64,000 nucleotides of DNA, from the NCBI RefSeq assembly GCF_001577365.1, contig NZ_CP014513.1, positions 3,286,001-3,350,000 of the forward strand. Reading direction: 5' to 3'. The notes under the pieces were generated by a model. It made no database searches and was not told the origin of the DNA. It worked only from the letters and a program-made list of their open reading frames with translations. Below are positions 1 through 9,275 of the stretch, piece by piece. The translations under genes and the position numbers were made by a program. The DNA is from Frondihabitans sp. PAMC 28766 (lineage in GTDB: Bacteria; Actinomycetota; Actinomycetes; Actinomycetales; Microbacteriaceae). The stretch's first letter is position 1. Every line of letters begins with the position of its first letter.

Positions 1-188
1 GTGATCAGCGAGGGCACCGTGGCGATGTTCTGGACGGCCGTCCAGGTGTCGTCGGCCAGCAGCAGCGCGGTGATCGCGAGACACACGATCCAGACGACGA
101 AGACTCCCGGTGAACGGCGCATGTCGCCGTCCTCGACGCGCGCGGCGTCGTCAGGAATCGAGGTGTCTGCGAGCACGGAGTCGCTCAT
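1..188 (-). CDS. Membrane protein, 3' end cut off by the window edge
   Basis: Only the first 62 residues are visible. The ATG at 188 overlaps the TGA of the preceding gene (ATGA), so it is probably translationally coupled to it. The N-terminus is acidic (several Asp/Glu within residues 3-24). A hydrophobic segment at about residues 28-46 is a likely membrane span. I do not recognise a family. It is the third gene of the minus-strand mtlD unit; whether it has anything to do with mannitol cannot be judged from this fragment. Confidence 0.6.
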   Translation of the reverse strand, partial: MSDSVLADTSIPDDAARVEDGDMRRSPGVFVVWIVCLAITALLLADDTWTAVQNIATVPSLI

Positions 189-667
189 ACCGAGCCTCCC
201 ACGATGAACTGCCACGGAATCAGCACGAGGACGCCGACGAGCAGCCAGAGGTAGCGCTTGCGGCCGGGGCGCAACGGCGTCAACGCCACCGTCGCCACGA
301 ACCAGGCGGCGGGCGCCGCAACGGCGAGCACCTGGCCGACGTGCCACAGCAGCAGCGCGACACCCGCGAGGCTGGGCGCCGTGGCGCGAGTGACCGAGAC
401 GAGCCAGGCCACCGTGTAGAGCAGCAGGACGGCCGCGAAGACGCCGTGGGCGACCAGCGCGCCCGACGACATGACGCCCTCGGGCGGCTCGTCGTCTTCG
501 CCATCGGCCTCATCGTCTTCGGCGTCGCGCAGCTCGACGGGCACCTCGACGACAGGGCCCTCGACGTAGCTCTTGTCGGACGACTCGCCCCAGCTCAGAG
601 CCTCGTCGTCGGCCTCGTCGTCGTCGGTGCCGGTGGGCGCGTCGCCGCGGCCGGTGTCGGCAGTCAT
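185..667 (-). CDS. Conserved-type small membrane protein with acidic N-terminal half
   Basis: 160 residues. Residues 1-65 are very acidic and low in hydrophobicity, including a short ALSWGE stretch. The rest holds three likely membrane spans (about 70-92, 97-125 and 138-158). Both ends overlap neighbours: its ATG at 667 overlaps the mtlD stop (ATGA) and its stop overlaps the next start (ATGA), so the three genes form one unit. I know short actinobacterial proteins of this build only as uncharacterised. No catalytic or binding motif is visible. A role in mannitol metabolism would be inference from position alone. Confidence 0.7.
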   Translation of the reverse strand: MTADTGRGDAPTGTDDDEADDEALSWGESSDKSYVEGPVVEVPVELRDAEDDEADGEDDEPPEGVMSSGALVAHGVFAAVLLLYTVAWLVSVTRATAPSLAGVALLLWHVGQVLAVAAPAAWFVATVALTPLRPGRKRYLWLLVGVLVLIPWQFIVGGSV

Positions 668-1926
668 ACGCCCACGCTCCGGGGCCGCACCGGGCTCGAC
701 GGGGCCGCAGCCGCAGCACGCGCCGCAGCACGCTCGACTCGCGTCGCCGACGCGTCGACCCCCCGGCGGATGGACGCGGTCTTGTCGCCCACTGCGGCGA
801 GCACGGCCGGGTAGAGCGGGTGGCCCGGGTAGACGCCCGTGAGCGTCTCGGCGAGCAGGTCGTCCGAGACCCCCGACCGCAGGATCGACTGCAGCTCGCG
901 ACTCTCGACATCGTCGGGCACGTCGAAGTCGAAAGCGGCGCGGACGGCCCGCACGAGCGCCGGGAACGGCAGCCCGCGCTCGGCCAGCTGGGCCGCCGGG
1001 CCGACGAGGCGCTCGTGGCGGCTGACCTTGCTGAGCGGGTTGCGACCGACGCGACCGGTGGTGTCGGGCAGGTGGGGGTTGGAGATGCGACGCAGGGTGC
1101 TGTCGATGTAGGTCTGCTGCTCGGCTGGGTCGAAGCCGTACTTGTCGACGAGCAGGGCCTTCGTCTCGGCGAGCACGGCCAGCACCTCGACGAAGACCTC
1201 GGGCTCGTCGAGGGCGTCGCGGACACTCGCGATGCCGCGGGCCCAGCCGTAGTAGGCCGCCGTGGCATGCGCGGTGTTGACGGTGAACAGCTTGCGGTCG
1301 ATGAAGGGGGCGAGGTCGTCGACCCACGAGACACCGTCGATGGTGGGTGGCTGGTGGCGACCGCGAAAGGGCGCGGTCTCGACGATCCACTCGGAGAACG
1401 ACTCGATGGTGACGTCGAGGCCCGGCGACTGCTCGGGCACGATGCGGTCGATGGCGCAGTTCGCGAACACGACCGAGTCGGCTGCGAACTCGGTCGAGCC
1501 GACCTGCCGGACGAAGGCTGCGAGCGAGTCGCTGGCAGCGATGGCGGTCTCGCAGGCGATCACGACGAGAGGCTCGAGGTGGGCCGGGCGGTCGGCGAGG
1601 CCACGGGCGATCGCCGGGGCGAGAGACGGCAGGATGCGAGGACCCACCGAGGTCGTGACGATGTCGGCCGTCGAGATCTCGGCTGCGATCTCGTCGGCGT
1701 GCTGCCGGTTGTCGATCGCCCGGTAGCCCTCGACCACTCGCACCGTGGTCTCGTCGTCGCCCACCTCGTAGACCGAGTACGACGTCTCGCTCTGAAGGGC
1801 GCGCACGAGATCGGGATTGACGTCGGCGAAGACGACCTCGTAGCCGCTCGCGTGCAGCAGCTGCCCTACGAAGCCTCGCCCGATGTTGCCTGCGCCGAAG
1901 TGGATCGCCTTCTTGCTCGATGCCAT
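664..1926 (-). CDS. mtlD: Mannitol-1-phosphate 5-dehydrogenase
   Basis: 420 residues, somewhat longer than the roughly 380 of the E. coli enzyme; the extra length is an Ala/Arg-rich C-terminal tail. It oxidises mannitol 1-phosphate to fructose 6-phosphate with NAD in the cytoplasm. Visible marks are the dinucleotide-binding GAGNIGRGF at about residues 10-18 and the polyol-dehydrogenase catalytic pattern Lys-x4-Asn-x2-His in KLFTVNTAHA. The ATG at 1926 was chosen because it puts MASSKKAIHFGAG directly before the nucleotide fold; longer upstream frames add unrelated sequence. A CATGAT hexamer lies 6 nt before the start, a possible weak -10 of a leaderless transcript. No PTS genes are visible in the window. 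Confidence 0.93.
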   Translation of the reverse strand: MASSKKAIHFGAGNIGRGFVGQLLHASGYEVVFADVNPDLVRALQSETSYSVYEVGDDETTVRVVEGYRAIDNRQHADEIAAEISTADIVTTSVGPRILPSLAPAIARGLADRPAHLEPLVVIACETAIAASDSLAAFVRQVGSTEFAADSVVFANCAIDRIVPEQSPGLDVTIESFSEWIVETAPFRGRHQPPTIDGVSWVDDLAPFIDRKLFTVNTAHATAAYYGWARGIASVRDALDEPEVFVEVLAVLAETKALLVDKYGFDPAEQQTYIDSTLRRISNPHLPDTTGRVGRNPLSKVSRHERLVGPAAQLAERGLPFPALVRAVRAAFDFDVPDDVESRELQSILRSGVSDDLLAETLTGVYPGHPLYPAVLAAVGDKTASIRRGVDASATRVERAAARAAAAAPSSPVRPRSVGV

Positions 1927-2053
1927 CCAACGATCATGCCAGACCCGGCCCCGCCCTTCAGACATCAGAAAGGCCCCCACTCGAAAGGGATGCCCTTCTG
2001 TGACGTTCTTCGCTGCACGCGCCGCAGCGCCTTGAAAGTCGCTTGCGGGTCGC

Positions 2054-2088
2054 GCATGCCCATCGGTTCGCATCAAGCCAGGGCATGC
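2054..2088. repeat. 8-bp inverted repeat in the mtlD upstream region
   Basis: GCATGCCC at 2054-2061 and GGGCATGC at 2081-2088 are perfect inverted copies separated by 19 bp. They lie between mtlD (minus) and the small plus-strand gene at 2142, so they could be an operator or a hairpin. Each arm also contains the self-complementary GCATGC, so chance is possible. Confidence 0.35.
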
Positions 2089-2141
2089 ATTTACATTTGA
2101 ACTGTGACACTTGTGTACGGCAATCATCGAAAAGCACTGTC

Positions 2142-2366
2142 ATGCGTCTGACGCCGGTAATCCCCCTGGTCATTTACATGCTCTGCTCAGCCTGCGCCGG
2201 GGCGGCGGTGGCTCTGGGCGCCATGAGCCTGCTGAGCGTCCCGGCAGACAGCGCGACCTCCGATCACCTGGGGATCGTCGCCCTTCTCCTCGTCGGGGTC
2301 GCTCTCCTCGGCTTGGCAGGGGTGTCGATCTACCGAGCACGACCAAGCCGTTCGGCTGGCGAATAA
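2142..2366 (+). CDS. Small two-span membrane protein, function unknown
   Basis: 74 residues starting MRLTPVIPL. Two hydrophobic segments are separated by a short polar loop (about residues 5-27 and 41-62), and the protein ends in a basic, polar tail. Upstream in-frame codons are not hydrophobic and look non-coding, so the ATG at 2142 was preferred. No good Shine-Dalgarno sequence is seen. It stands alone between divergent mtlD and the convergent end of the ilv operon. Nothing in it suggests a function. It is supported only by its membrane-protein composition and could be spurious. Confidence 0.45.
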   Translation: MRLTPVIPLVIYMLCSACAGAAVALGAMSLLSVPADSATSDHLGIVALLLVGVALLGLAGVSIYRARPSRSAGE

Positions 2367-2440
2367 CCGGACGACAGCGGTGCCGGCAGCGTCGTCCTGG
2401 CGCTGACAGCGGGCGGCTCCATCACCGGTCACACGAAGAC

Positions 2441-2473
2441 GTCGAGCCCGTCTGCTTCGCAGACGGGCTCGAC
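2441..2473 (-). terminator. Hairpin terminator after ilvC
   Basis: Perfect 15-bp stem (arms 2441-2455 and 2459-2473) with a TTC loop, starting 17 nt after the ilvC stop. No clear T-run follows. The position at the end of the ilv operon, facing the end of a plus-strand gene, supports termination. Confidence 0.75.
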
Positions 2474-2489
2474 GAGTGTGACGATGTGG

Positions 2490-3515
2490 CTAGCGCGCGG
2501 CGTGGCCGTCCACGTAGTCCGCGTCCTGCTGCTTCCAGGCGAAGAGGGCGCGGAGCTTCTGACCCGTCGCCTCGATCGGGTGCTGCTCGGCGCGGGCGCG
2601 GAGGGCCTTGAACTCGGGAGCACCGGCATCCTGGTCGTCGATGAAGCGCTTCGCGAACGCACCCGACTGGATGTCGGCGAGCACGGCCTTCATGTTGTCC
2701 TTGACGTCGGGGGTGATCACGCGCGGGCCCGAGACGTAGTCGCCGTACTCGGCGGTGTCGGAGACGGACCAGCGCTGCTTGGCCAGGCCGCCCTCCCAGA
2801 TCAGGTCGACGATCAGCTTGAGCTCGTGGAGCACCTCGAAGTAGGCGATCTCGGGCTGGTAGCCGGCCTCGGTGAGGGTCTCGAAGCCGTACTGGATCAG
2901 CTGCGAGGTGCCGCCGCAGAGCACGGCCTGCTCGCCGAACAGGTCGGTCTCGGTCTCTTCGGTGAAGGTGGTCTTGATGCCGCCGGCGCGGAGGCCGCCG
3001 ATGCCCTTCGAGTACGACCAGGCGAGATCCCAGGCGGATCCGGTGCCGTCGACCTCGACGGCGACGGTCACGGGCACGCCACGGCCAGCCTCGAACTCGC
3101 GGCGCACGGTGTGACCGGGGCCCTTGGGGGCGACCAGGATCACGTCGACACCGGCGGGAGCCTCGATGTAGCCGAAGCGGATGTTGAAGCCGTGGCCGAA
3201 GACGATCGCGTTGCCCTCGACGAGGTGGGGGGCGATGTCGTCGCGGTAGACGTGGCGCTGAACCTGGTCGGGCGCCAGGATCACGATGACGTCGGCCCAC
3301 TCGGAGGCGTCGGCAGGGGTGTGCACGGTGAAGCCGGCCTCTTCGGCCTTCTGGCGGCTCTTCGAGTCGGGCTTCAGGCCGATCACGACCTCGACGCCGG
3401 AGTCGCGGAGGTTCAGCGCGTGGGCGTGGCCCTGCGAGCCGTAGCCGATGACCGCGACCTTCTTGCTCTGGATGATCGAGAGGTCGGCGTCGTTGTCGTA
3501 GACGATTTCAGTCAC
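2490..3515 (-). CDS. ilvC: Ketol-acid reductoisomerase (NADP+)
   Basis: 341 residues, the usual length of class I enzymes. It converts 2-acetolactate or 2-aceto-2-hydroxybutyrate into the dihydroxy acids of valine and isoleucine synthesis, using NADPH and Mg2+. The N-terminal Rossmann fold has [13 protein letters not shown] at about residues 24-36. The metal-site region follows in the [12 protein letters not shown] stretch near residue 190, then the all-helical knotted C-terminal domain. The start MTEIVYDND is typical of actinobacterial IlvC. It is the last gene of ilvD-ilvB-ilvN-ilvC, 40 nt after ilvN, and is followed by a strong hairpin. Confidence 0.97.
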   Translation of the reverse strand: MTEIVYDNDADLSIIQSKKVAVIGYGSQGHAHALNLRDSGVEVVIGLKPDSKSRQKAEEAGFTVHTPADASEWADVIVILAPDQVQRHVYRDDIAPHLVEGNAIVFGHGFNIRFGYIEAPAGVDVILVAPKGPGHTVRREFEAGRGVPVTVAVEVDGTGSAWDLAWSYSKGIGGLRAGGIKTTFTEETETDLFGEQAVLCGGTSQLIQYGFETLTEAGYQPEIAYFEVLHELKLIVDLIWEGGLAKQRWSVSDTAEYGDYVSGPRVITPDVKDNMKAVLADIQSGAFAKRFIDDQDAGAPEFKALRARAEQHPIEATGQKLRALFAWKQQDADYVDGHAAR

Positions 3516-3555
3516 TGGGTGCTTCTCCTATTGATGGGTGGTGCTTGCTAGTTCG

Positions 3556-4062
3556 CTAGTTCTTGAAGACGCGGTCGGTGATGCTCTTGGCGCCGCGTCC
3601 GATGGCGAGGAGCCCGGATTGCGAGATCTCCTTGATGCCGTAGGGCTCGAGCACGCGGAGGAGGGCGGTGGTCTTGCCCGTGTCTCCGGTGACTTCGATC
3701 ACGAGGGCGTCGGTCGACACGTCGACGACGCTGGCTCGGAAGAGGTTGACGGCTTCGAGCACCTGCGACCGGGACGTGTTGTCGACACGCACCTTGATCA
3801 GCAGGTGCTCGCGCTGCACCGACTGCGAGTAGTCGAGCTCGACGATCTTGATCACGTTGATCAGCTTGTTGAGCTGCTTCGTGACCTGCTCGAGCGGCAG
3901 CTCTTCGACGTCGACGACGACCGTGATGCGGCTGAGGCCCGGGATCTCGCTCTTGCCGACGGCGAGGCTCTCGATGTTGAAGCCGCGGCGGGCGAAGAGC
4001 CCGGCGACTCGCGTCAACAGACCCGGCTTGTCTTCGACGAGGAGGGAGAGGACGTGGCTCAT
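3556..4062 (-). CDS. ilvN: Acetolactate synthase small (regulatory) subunit
   Basis: 168 residues, normal for the family. It activates the IlvB catalytic subunit and makes it sensitive to valine. An N-terminal ACT domain begins [19 protein letters not shown] (about residues 1-75), with the [12 protein letters not shown] pattern of effector-binding ACT folds. It is followed by the second small-subunit domain ending [12 protein letters not shown]. Its ATG overlaps the ilvB stop by 4 nt (ATGA), so the two subunits are probably made in coupled amounts. Confidence 0.96.
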   Translation of the reverse strand: MSHVLSLLVEDKPGLLTRVAGLFARRGFNIESLAVGKSEIPGLSRITVVVDVEELPLEQVTKQLNKLINVIKIVELDYSQSVQREHLLIKVRVDNTSRSQVLEAVNLFRASVVDVSTDALVIEVTGDTGKTTALLRVLEPYGIKEISQSGLLAIGRGAKSITDRVFKN

Positions 4063-5921
4063 GCGTGGTCTCCGGTCATGTCGCCGTCGCGGGTGGTGTC
4101 GGAAGCGCTCGAACCGGGTGCCTCGTCGTCCCACTCGGGGGCGAGGGCGCGGGCGTGCTGGATCAAAGAGTTCGAGACGCCCTGCGGCACCATCGGCCAC
4201 ACCATGGCGTCGCGGCTGACGACGAAGTCGATGATGACCGGGCGGTCGTTCGTGTTGAGCGCGAGTGTGATGGCGGGGTCGATCTCGTCTTCGGTGCGGA
4301 CCCGGATGCCGAGCGCGCCGTAGGCGTCGGCCAGCTTGACGAAATCGGGCACCATCCGAGTCTCGTGACCCGTGTTGAGGTCGGTGAACGAGTGGCGGCC
4401 CTCGTAGAAGAGCGTCTGCCACTGCCGCACCATGCCGAGCGACGAGTTGTTGATGATCGCGACCTTGATCGGGATGTCGTTGATGACACAGGTCGCCAGC
4501 TCTTGGTTGGTCATCTGGAAGCAGCCGTCGCCGTCGATCGCCCACACGACGCGATCTGGTTCGCCCACCTTGGCGCCCATGGCGGCAGGGACGGCGTAGC
4601 CCATCGTGCCGGCACCACCGGAGTTGAGCCACGCGTGCGGGCGCTCGTACTCGATGAACTGAGCGGCCCACATCTGGTGCTGGCCCACGCCCGAGGCGTA
4701 AACGGCCTCCGGGCCCGTGAGCTGGCCGATCCGCTGGATGACCTTCTGCGGTGAGAGCAGGCCGTCGTCGGGCTCGGTGAAGCCGAGCGGGAACTCGGCG
4801 CGAAGCTCCGTGAGGCGAGCCCACCAAGCGTCGAGGTCGACCTTCTGGCCGCCCGTGACCTCGGCGTAGGCGCTCTTCAAGTCGATGATGACCTCGCGGG
4901 CGTCGCCCACGATCGGGACATCCGCGATCCTGATCTTCGAGATCTCGGCCGGGTCGATGTCGACGTGCACGACCTTCGCCTCGGGCGCAAACAGCTCGGC
5001 CTTGCCCGTCACGCGGTCGTCGAAGCGGGCTCCGAGGGCGACGATGAGGTCGCTCTCCTGCAAGCCGAGAACCGCCGGTACGGTGCCGTGCATCCCGGGC
5101 ATGCCGAGGTGCTGCGGGTGCGTGTCGGGGAAGGCGCCGCGGGCCATGAGAGTCGTGACGACGGGCGCTCCGGTGGCCTCGGCCAGAGCGAGCAGCTCCC
5201 GCGACGCCTCGGCGCGGATGACCCCGCCGCCGACGTAGAAGATGGGCTTCTTCGCCCCGGCGAGCAGCTGCGCGGCCGCAGTGATCTGCTTGCCGTGCGC
5301 CTTGGTGATGGGCCTGTAGCCGGGCAGCTCGACCGTCTCGGGCCAGACGAAGGGGGCTGTGTTCTGCTGGGCGTCCTTCGTGATGTCGACCAGCACCGGC
5401 CCCGGGCGGCCGGTCGAGGCGATCTGGTAGGCCGCGGCGAGGGTCGCAGGGATGTCCTCCGGCTTCGTGACCAGGAAGGAGTGCTTGGTGATCGGCATCG
5501 TGATGCCCACGATGTCGGCCTCCTGGAACGCATCGGTGCCCATGAGCGTCGAGAAGACCTGGCCCGTGATCGCCAACAGCGGCACGGAGTCCATGTAGGC
5601 GTCGGCGATCGCGGTGACGAGGTTCGTCGCACCGGGGCCCGACGTCGCGATGGCGACACCGACCTTGCCGGTGGCCGCGGCATAGCCCTCGGCGGCGTGA
5701 CCGGCCCCCTGCTCGTGGCGAACGAGAATGTGACGGATCGTGGTCGAGGCCATCAGCTCGTCGTAGAACGGGATGATGGCGCCGCCGGGAAGCCCGAAGA
5801 CGTCGGTGACGCCGAGCTTCTCGAGCGAGCGCAGGATCGCACCCGAGCCGGTGAGGACTTCGGGCGCGACCTGGCGCGCACGGGCGGGCGCCGTGGGCAG
5901 GGGGCTTGATTCTGGAGGCAT
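4059..5921 (-). CDS. ilvB: Acetolactate synthase large (catalytic) subunit
   Basis: 620 residues. It condenses two pyruvates, or pyruvate and 2-oxobutyrate, with thiamine diphosphate, Mg2+ and FAD: the first common step to valine, leucine and isoleucine. The thiamine-activating glutamate is in [14 protein letters not shown] (E70). The C-terminal GDG motif ([14 protein letters not shown]) and its Asn-rich partner bind the cofactor. The start at 5921 is set by AAGGAA about 10 nt upstream; an overlapping ATG in another frame and longer in-frame forms lack the family N-terminus. It lies 43 nt after ilvD and overlaps ilvN by 4 nt. Confidence 0.96.
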   Translation of the reverse strand: MPPESSPLPTAPARARQVAPEVLTGSGAILRSLEKLGVTDVFGLPGGAIIPFYDELMASTTIRHILVRHEQGAGHAAEGYAAATGKVGVAIATSGPGATNLVTAIADAYMDSVPLLAITGQVFSTLMGTDAFQEADIVGITMPITKHSFLVTKPEDIPATLAAAYQIASTGRPGPVLVDITKDAQQNTAPFVWPETVELPGYRPITKAHGKQITAAAQLLAGAKKPIFYVGGGVIRAEASRELLALAEATGAPVVTTLMARGAFPDTHPQHLGMPGMHGTVPAVLGLQESDLIVALGARFDDRVTGKAELFAPEAKVVHVDIDPAEISKIRIADVPIVGDAREVIIDLKSAYAEVTGGQKVDLDAWWARLTELRAEFPLGFTEPDDGLLSPQKVIQRIGQLTGPEAVYASGVGQHQMWAAQFIEYERPHAWLNSGGAGTMGYAVPAAMGAKVGEPDRVVWAIDGDGCFQMTNQELATCVINDIPIKVAIINNSSLGMVRQWQTLFYEGRHSFTDLNTGHETRMVPDFVKLADAYGALGIRVRTEDEIDPAITLALNTNDRPVIIDFVVSRDAMVWPMVPQGVSNSLIQHARALAPEWDDEAPGSSASDTTRDGDMTGDHA

Positions 5922-5964
5922 CGGTGCCCATTTCCTTGGTGCTGGTGGTGAACGAGGGGAACGC

Positions 5965-7677
5965 CTAGTAGGTGACCGCCCCGACGGCGGCCGACTGGAC
6001 CTGCCGCGCATACTTCGCGAGCACCCCCCGGGTGTACACGGGGGGCAGGGGCGCCCAGCCGTCACGGCGAGCTTCAAGCTCAGCTGCGTCAACGAGTAGG
6101 TCGAGCGAGCGAGCGGCGATATCGACCCGAATCAGATCACCATCGCGCACGAAGGCGATCGGACCTGCGTCGACCGCTTCGGGTGCTATGTGGCCGATGC
6201 ACAGGCCGGTTGTGCCGCCTGAGAATCGTCCGTCGGTCAAGAGTAGTACATCTTTGCCTAGCCCCGCGCCCTTGATGGCCGCGGTGATCGCGAGCATCTC
6301 GCGCATGCCGGGGCCGCCCTTCGGGCCCTCGTAGCGGATGATCACGACGTCGCCCTTGGAGATGGCGCCCTCCGTCAGGGCGTCCATGGCGGCGCGCTCA
6401 CGCTCGAACACGCGGGCCGGGCCCTCGAAGACGTCGGCATCGAAACCGGCTGTCTTGACGACGGCGCCCTCGGGGGCGAACGAGCCGCTCAGGATCGTGA
6501 GGCCACCGGTCGGGTGGATCGGGTTGTCGAGGGTGCGCAGCACCTTGCCGTCGAGGGCCTTCGGCTTGATCTCGGCGAGGTTCTCGGCGACGGTCTTGCC
6601 GGTGACGGTGAGGCAGTCGCCGTGCAGGAGGCCCGCGTCGAGCAGCGCCTTCATCACGACGGGCACACCGCCGTGACGGTCGACGTCGTTCATGACGTAC
6701 TCGCCGAAGGGCTTGAGGTCGCCGATGTGCGGAATCGTGTCGCCGATGCGGTTGAAGTCGTCGATCGTGAGGTCGACCTCGGCCTCGTAGGCGATGGCCA
6801 GCAGGTGCAGCACGACGTTCGTCGAGCCGCCGAAGGCCATGGCGACGGCGATGGCGTTCTCGAACGCCTTCTTGGTCATGATGTCGCGCGCCGTGATCCC
6901 GTGCTTGAGCATGTTGACGACGGCCTCGCCCGAGCGGTGGGCGAAGTAGTCTCGGCGCCGATCGGCGGATGGCGGCGATGCGGAGCCGGGAAGGCTCATG
7001 CCGAGGGCTTCAGCGACGCTCGCCATGGTGTTGGCGGTGTACATGCCGCCGCAAGCACCCTCGCCGGGCACGATCGCGCACTCGATGGCGTGCAGGTCTT
7101 CGTCGCTGATCGTGCCGGCCTTCGAGGCGCCGACGGCCTCGAACGAGTCGATGATCGTGACGTTCTTCTCGGTGCCGTCGCTGAGCTTGACCCAGCCGGG
7201 CGCCACGGATCCTGCGTAGAGGAAGACGCTGGCCAGGTCGAGACGAGCCGCGGCCATCAGCATGCCGGGCAACGACTTGTCGCAGCCGGCTAGCAGCACG
7301 GAACCGTCGAGACGCTCGGCCATCATGACCGTCTCGACACTGTCGGCGATGACCTCGCGCGAGACGAGCGAGAAGTGCATGCCCTCGTGGCCCATCGCGA
7401 TGCCGTCCGAGACCGAGACGGTGCCGAACTGAAGCGGGTAGCCGCCACCCGAGTGCACGCCCTCTTTGGCGCCCTGGGCGAGCCGGTCGAGCGACAGGTT
7501 GCAGGGGGTGATCTCGTTCCACGACGAGGCGATGCCGATCTGAGGCTTCTGCCAGTCGGCGTCGCCCATGCCGACGGCACGGAGCATTCCTCGGGAAGTG
7601 GTGGCTTCGACCCCGTCCGTCACGTCGCGACTCCGCGGCTTGACGTCCACGCCGAACTCGTTGAGTTTGTCAGGCAT
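5965..7677 (-). CDS. ilvD: Dihydroxy-acid dehydratase
   Basis: 570 residues, the family's usual size. It dehydrates the dihydroxy acids made by IlvC to 2-oxo acids, using an Fe-S cluster and Mg2+. Cluster-ligand contexts are visible in [12 protein letters not shown] and [14 protein letters not shown]. It is the first gene of the ilv cluster. A TAAACT box ending 7 nt before the ATG overlaps the stop codon of the upstream gene, so ilvD probably has its own leaderless transcript even though the gap to that gene is only 10 nt. There is no room for a leader-peptide attenuator. Confidence 0.96.
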   Translation of the reverse strand: MPDKLNEFGVDVKPRSRDVTDGVEATTSRGMLRAVGMGDADWQKPQIGIASSWNEITPCNLSLDRLAQGAKEGVHSGGGYPLQFGTVSVSDGIAMGHEGMHFSLVSREVIADSVETVMMAERLDGSVLLAGCDKSLPGMLMAAARLDLASVFLYAGSVAPGWVKLSDGTEKNVTIIDSFEAVGASKAGTISDEDLHAIECAIVPGEGACGGMYTANTMASVAEALGMSLPGSASPPSADRRRDYFAHRSGEAVVNMLKHGITARDIMTKKAFENAIAVAMAFGGSTNVVLHLLAIAYEAEVDLTIDDFNRIGDTIPHIGDLKPFGEYVMNDVDRHGGVPVVMKALLDAGLLHGDCLTVTGKTVAENLAEIKPKALDGKVLRTLDNPIHPTGGLTILSGSFAPEGAVVKTAGFDADVFEGPARVFERERAAMDALTEGAISKGDVVIIRYEGPKGGPGMREMLAITAAIKGAGLGKDVLLLTDGRFSGGTTGLCIGHIAPEAVDAGPIAFVRDGDLIRVDIAARSLDLLVDAAELEARRDGWAPLPPVYTRGVLAKYARQVQSAAVGAVTY

Positions 7678-7684
7678 GCGTCTC

Positions 7685-7690
7685 AGTTTA
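7685..7690 (-). promoter_or_regulatory. -10 box of ilvD, leaderless type
   Basis: TAAACT on the minus strand ends 7 nt before the ilvD ATG and contains the TAA stop of the upstream gene. Transcription would begin at or next to the A of the start codon. No convincing -35 is seen. Confidence 0.5.
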
Positions 7691-8461
7691 GGGTGTCGGC
7701 ACAGCCGTCTCCGACGCCGGGTCGGGGTCCGCCGGCACGGGAGCGACCACGAAGATCCCCGTCGAGAGATCCCACGTCGCCGAGATCGTGCTGCCGGCCA
7801 CCACCGTCATCACGACGTGCACCTGAGGCGCAACGGCCGAGTCGTCTCGGGCGCACGAGATGCGTGCGCTGCCCGTGTCGGATTCGATGACCACGCAGAA
7901 CGAACCGTCGGTTCCGCGAGCCAGCCAGACGCCGGCGCCGTCGGCTCCTGCCCCCAGATCGGCCGGTATGAGACGGGTCGACGACGCACGGATACCCTGC
8001 ACGGGCGCACGCGTCCGGTCCACGGCGCCCTGCGGCACGTCGAAGTACGGCTCGGCGATCGACTCGAGCGCCGTCGAGAGGCCGACGGTCGCGGCCTCGA
8101 CAGGAGCGCTCGTCTCAGCCGTCGGGGCCGCGACCGCGGGCGTCACCGGCTGCGCCGCCTCGGGAGACGATCGCAGGATGCCGGCGGTGACACCGGCCCC
8201 GATCACCCCGGCCAGCACGAGGGCCGCTGCTCCCCCGGCCAGGCGCACGCCGCTGCGGCGCGGGTGCGTGGCCGGGCTCTCGGACTCGGGCTCCTGCTGC
8301 GCCGGCTCGGCGGCGGACTCGTTGAGCAAACGCCGCAGCGCCTCGACGTCTGCTGCCGACGCGGGGCCGCCGCCGTAGACGCGAGCCTCGAGGGCGCGCC
8401 GGTCACTGGCATCCTGCCCGTCGTCGGGATGCGCTCTCGGTGCACCGCCGAAGCGCGACAT
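7688..8461 (-). CDS. Membrane-anchored protein of unknown function
   Basis: 257 residues. A polar, acidic N-terminus (1-68) is followed by one membrane span (about 73-95), an Ala/Pro/Thr-rich linker, and a C-terminal domain of about 130 residues outside the membrane. That domain has two cysteines about 16 residues apart that could form a disulfide (SFCVVIESD and RISCARDD). The build resembles anti-sigma-factor-like or sensor proteins, but no zinc or sigma-binding motif is present, so I assign no function. TATCGT lies 6 nt before the ATG, giving a leaderless promoter. It precedes ilvD by 10 nt. Confidence 0.8.
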   Translation of the reverse strand: MSRFGGAPRAHPDDGQDASDRRALEARVYGGGPASAADVEALRRLLNESAAEPAQQEPESESPATHPRRSGVRLAGGAAALVLAGVIGAGVTAGILRSSPEAAQPVTPAVAAPTAETSAPVEAATVGLSTALESIAEPYFDVPQGAVDRTRAPVQGIRASSTRLIPADLGAGADGAGVWLARGTDGSFCVVIESDTGSARISCARDDSAVAPQVHVVMTVVAGSTISATWDLSTGIFVVAPVPADPDPASETAVPTP

Positions 8462-8467
8462 AGCGGC

Positions 8468-8473
8468 ACGATA
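8468..8473 (-). promoter_or_regulatory. -10 box of the 7688-8461 gene, leaderless type
   Basis: TATCGT, exactly 6 nt before the ATG at 8461, matching the TANNNT-N6-start layout repeated through this window. Confidence 0.5.
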
Positions 8474-8526
8474 GCCCCGTTTCGCGCCCCTGAGAAGAGC
8501 GGGCGTCGACGTGCCCGCTCTGCGTC

Positions 8527-8823
8527 TCAGGCCCCGACGAGCGAGGTGATCCGGTCGAGCTCGGCGCGGTGGGCTTCGCTCTCTGCCTCGAGATCGAAGT
8601 GCGTCTGCAGATTGAGCCAGAAGCGGGCGGACGTACCCAACGCTCGAGCGAGCCGCAGTGCCGTGTCGGTCGAGATGCCGCGGGTGCCGTGGACGATCTC
8701 GTTGATGCGGCGCGGGGGCACCTCGATGGCCTTGGACAGGCGGTACTGGCTGATGCCGAGGGGCAGCAGGAACTCTTCGAGCAGGATCTCCCCGGGGTGG
8801 ATGGGGGCGTGCATCGTCGACAT
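8527..8823 (-). CDS. higA: HigA-type antitoxin, XRE-family DNA-binding protein
   Basis: 98 residues. It begins with the HigA signature MHAPIHPGEILLEEFLLPLG, continues into a helix-turn-helix (about residues 20-65, with SQYRLSKAIEVPPRRINEIVHG) and ends with the family's NLQTHFDLEAE region. The protein should neutralise the toxin encoded just upstream and repress the shared promoter. The start at 8823 is decided by AAAGGAG 6 nt upstream; the longer frame from 8868 has no ribosome site. It begins 70 nt after the toxin stop, the toxin-first order typical of higBA. Confidence 0.93.
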   Translation of the reverse strand: MSTMHAPIHPGEILLEEFLLPLGISQYRLSKAIEVPPRRINEIVHGTRGISTDTALRLARALGTSARFWLNLQTHFDLEAESEAHRAELDRITSLVGA

Positions 8824-8893
8824 CGGAGTCTCCTTTCGCGGGTGAGGTGGTCGGGTTGCGGTGTTCATGGAATCGGTGCGATGTTCGAGCGTC

Positions 8894-9175
8894 TCAGTGG
8901 TAGTCGACGATCTCGACGTCGGCGGGGCCGGTGGGCGACCAGACGAAGCAGATGCGCCACTGGTCGTTGACGCGGATGCTGTGTTGCCCTGCGCGTGCTC
9001 CCCGAAGGGCCTCGAGTCGATTGCCGGGCGGAATCCGGAGGTCGACCAGCGACTGGGCGGCGTCGAGCATGAGCAGTTTGCGGTGGGCGATGCGCTGCAG
9101 CTCGGGGCTGAGGCGCTTGGCGTGCCGTCGGAGCCAGACGCTTTCGGTCGCTGAGTCGGCGAACGTCTGGATCAC
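8894..9175 (-). CDS. higB: HigB-type mRNA-cleaving toxin (RelE superfamily)
   Basis: 93 residues from a GTG at 9175, the standard length for HigB. Recognisable family features are IQTFADSATE at the start, the central LRIPPGNRLEALRG and the C-terminal QWRICFVW and DVEIVDYH. The protein is a ribosome-dependent endoribonuclease that cleaves translated mRNA. The GTG lies exactly 6 nt after a TACTAT -10 box, so translation from a leaderless mRNA is likely. A longer reading frame from 9217 would start upstream of the transcription start and is rejected. Confidence 0.92.
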   Translation of the reverse strand: MIQTFADSATESVWLRRHAKRLSPELQRIAHRKLLMLDAAQSLVDLRIPPGNRLEALRGARAGQHSIRVNDQWRICFVWSPTGPADVEIVDYH

Positions 9176-9181
9176 GAAACC

Positions 9182-9210
9182 ATAGTAACGCTTTCCGTTA
9201 ATAACGGCAA
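9182..9210 (-). promoter_or_regulatory. higBA promoter
   Basis: On the minus strand TTGCCG (9210-9205) is followed by a 17-nt spacer and TACTAT (9187-9182). This near-consensus sigma-70-type promoter predicts transcription from about 9175, the first base of the higB GTG. Confidence 0.75.
9195..9207. promoter_or_regulatory. Probable HigA operator inside the higBA promoter spacer
   Basis: CCGTTA-A-TAACGG is a perfect 13-bp dyad lying between the -35 and -10. A protein bound here would block RNA polymerase, as expected for antitoxin autoregulation. Binding by HigA is inferred from position. Confidence 0.65.
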
Positions 9211-9275
9211 CCGTCATGTCGATTCCGAGCGACGATCGAGGCCGCGGCCGTCGAGGCCGGTCGCCGGCAGAAGGG

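Noticed and set aside
2478..3551. Long plus-strand open frame (357 codons) over ilvC
   Set aside because: It is the antisense shadow of ilvC; composition is Asp/Glu/Val/Leu-rich without any fold pattern, and ilvC is certain.
5922..5964. Attenuator or riboswitch between ilvD and ilvB
   Set aside because: Only 43 nt, with no branched-chain leader peptide or strong hairpin.
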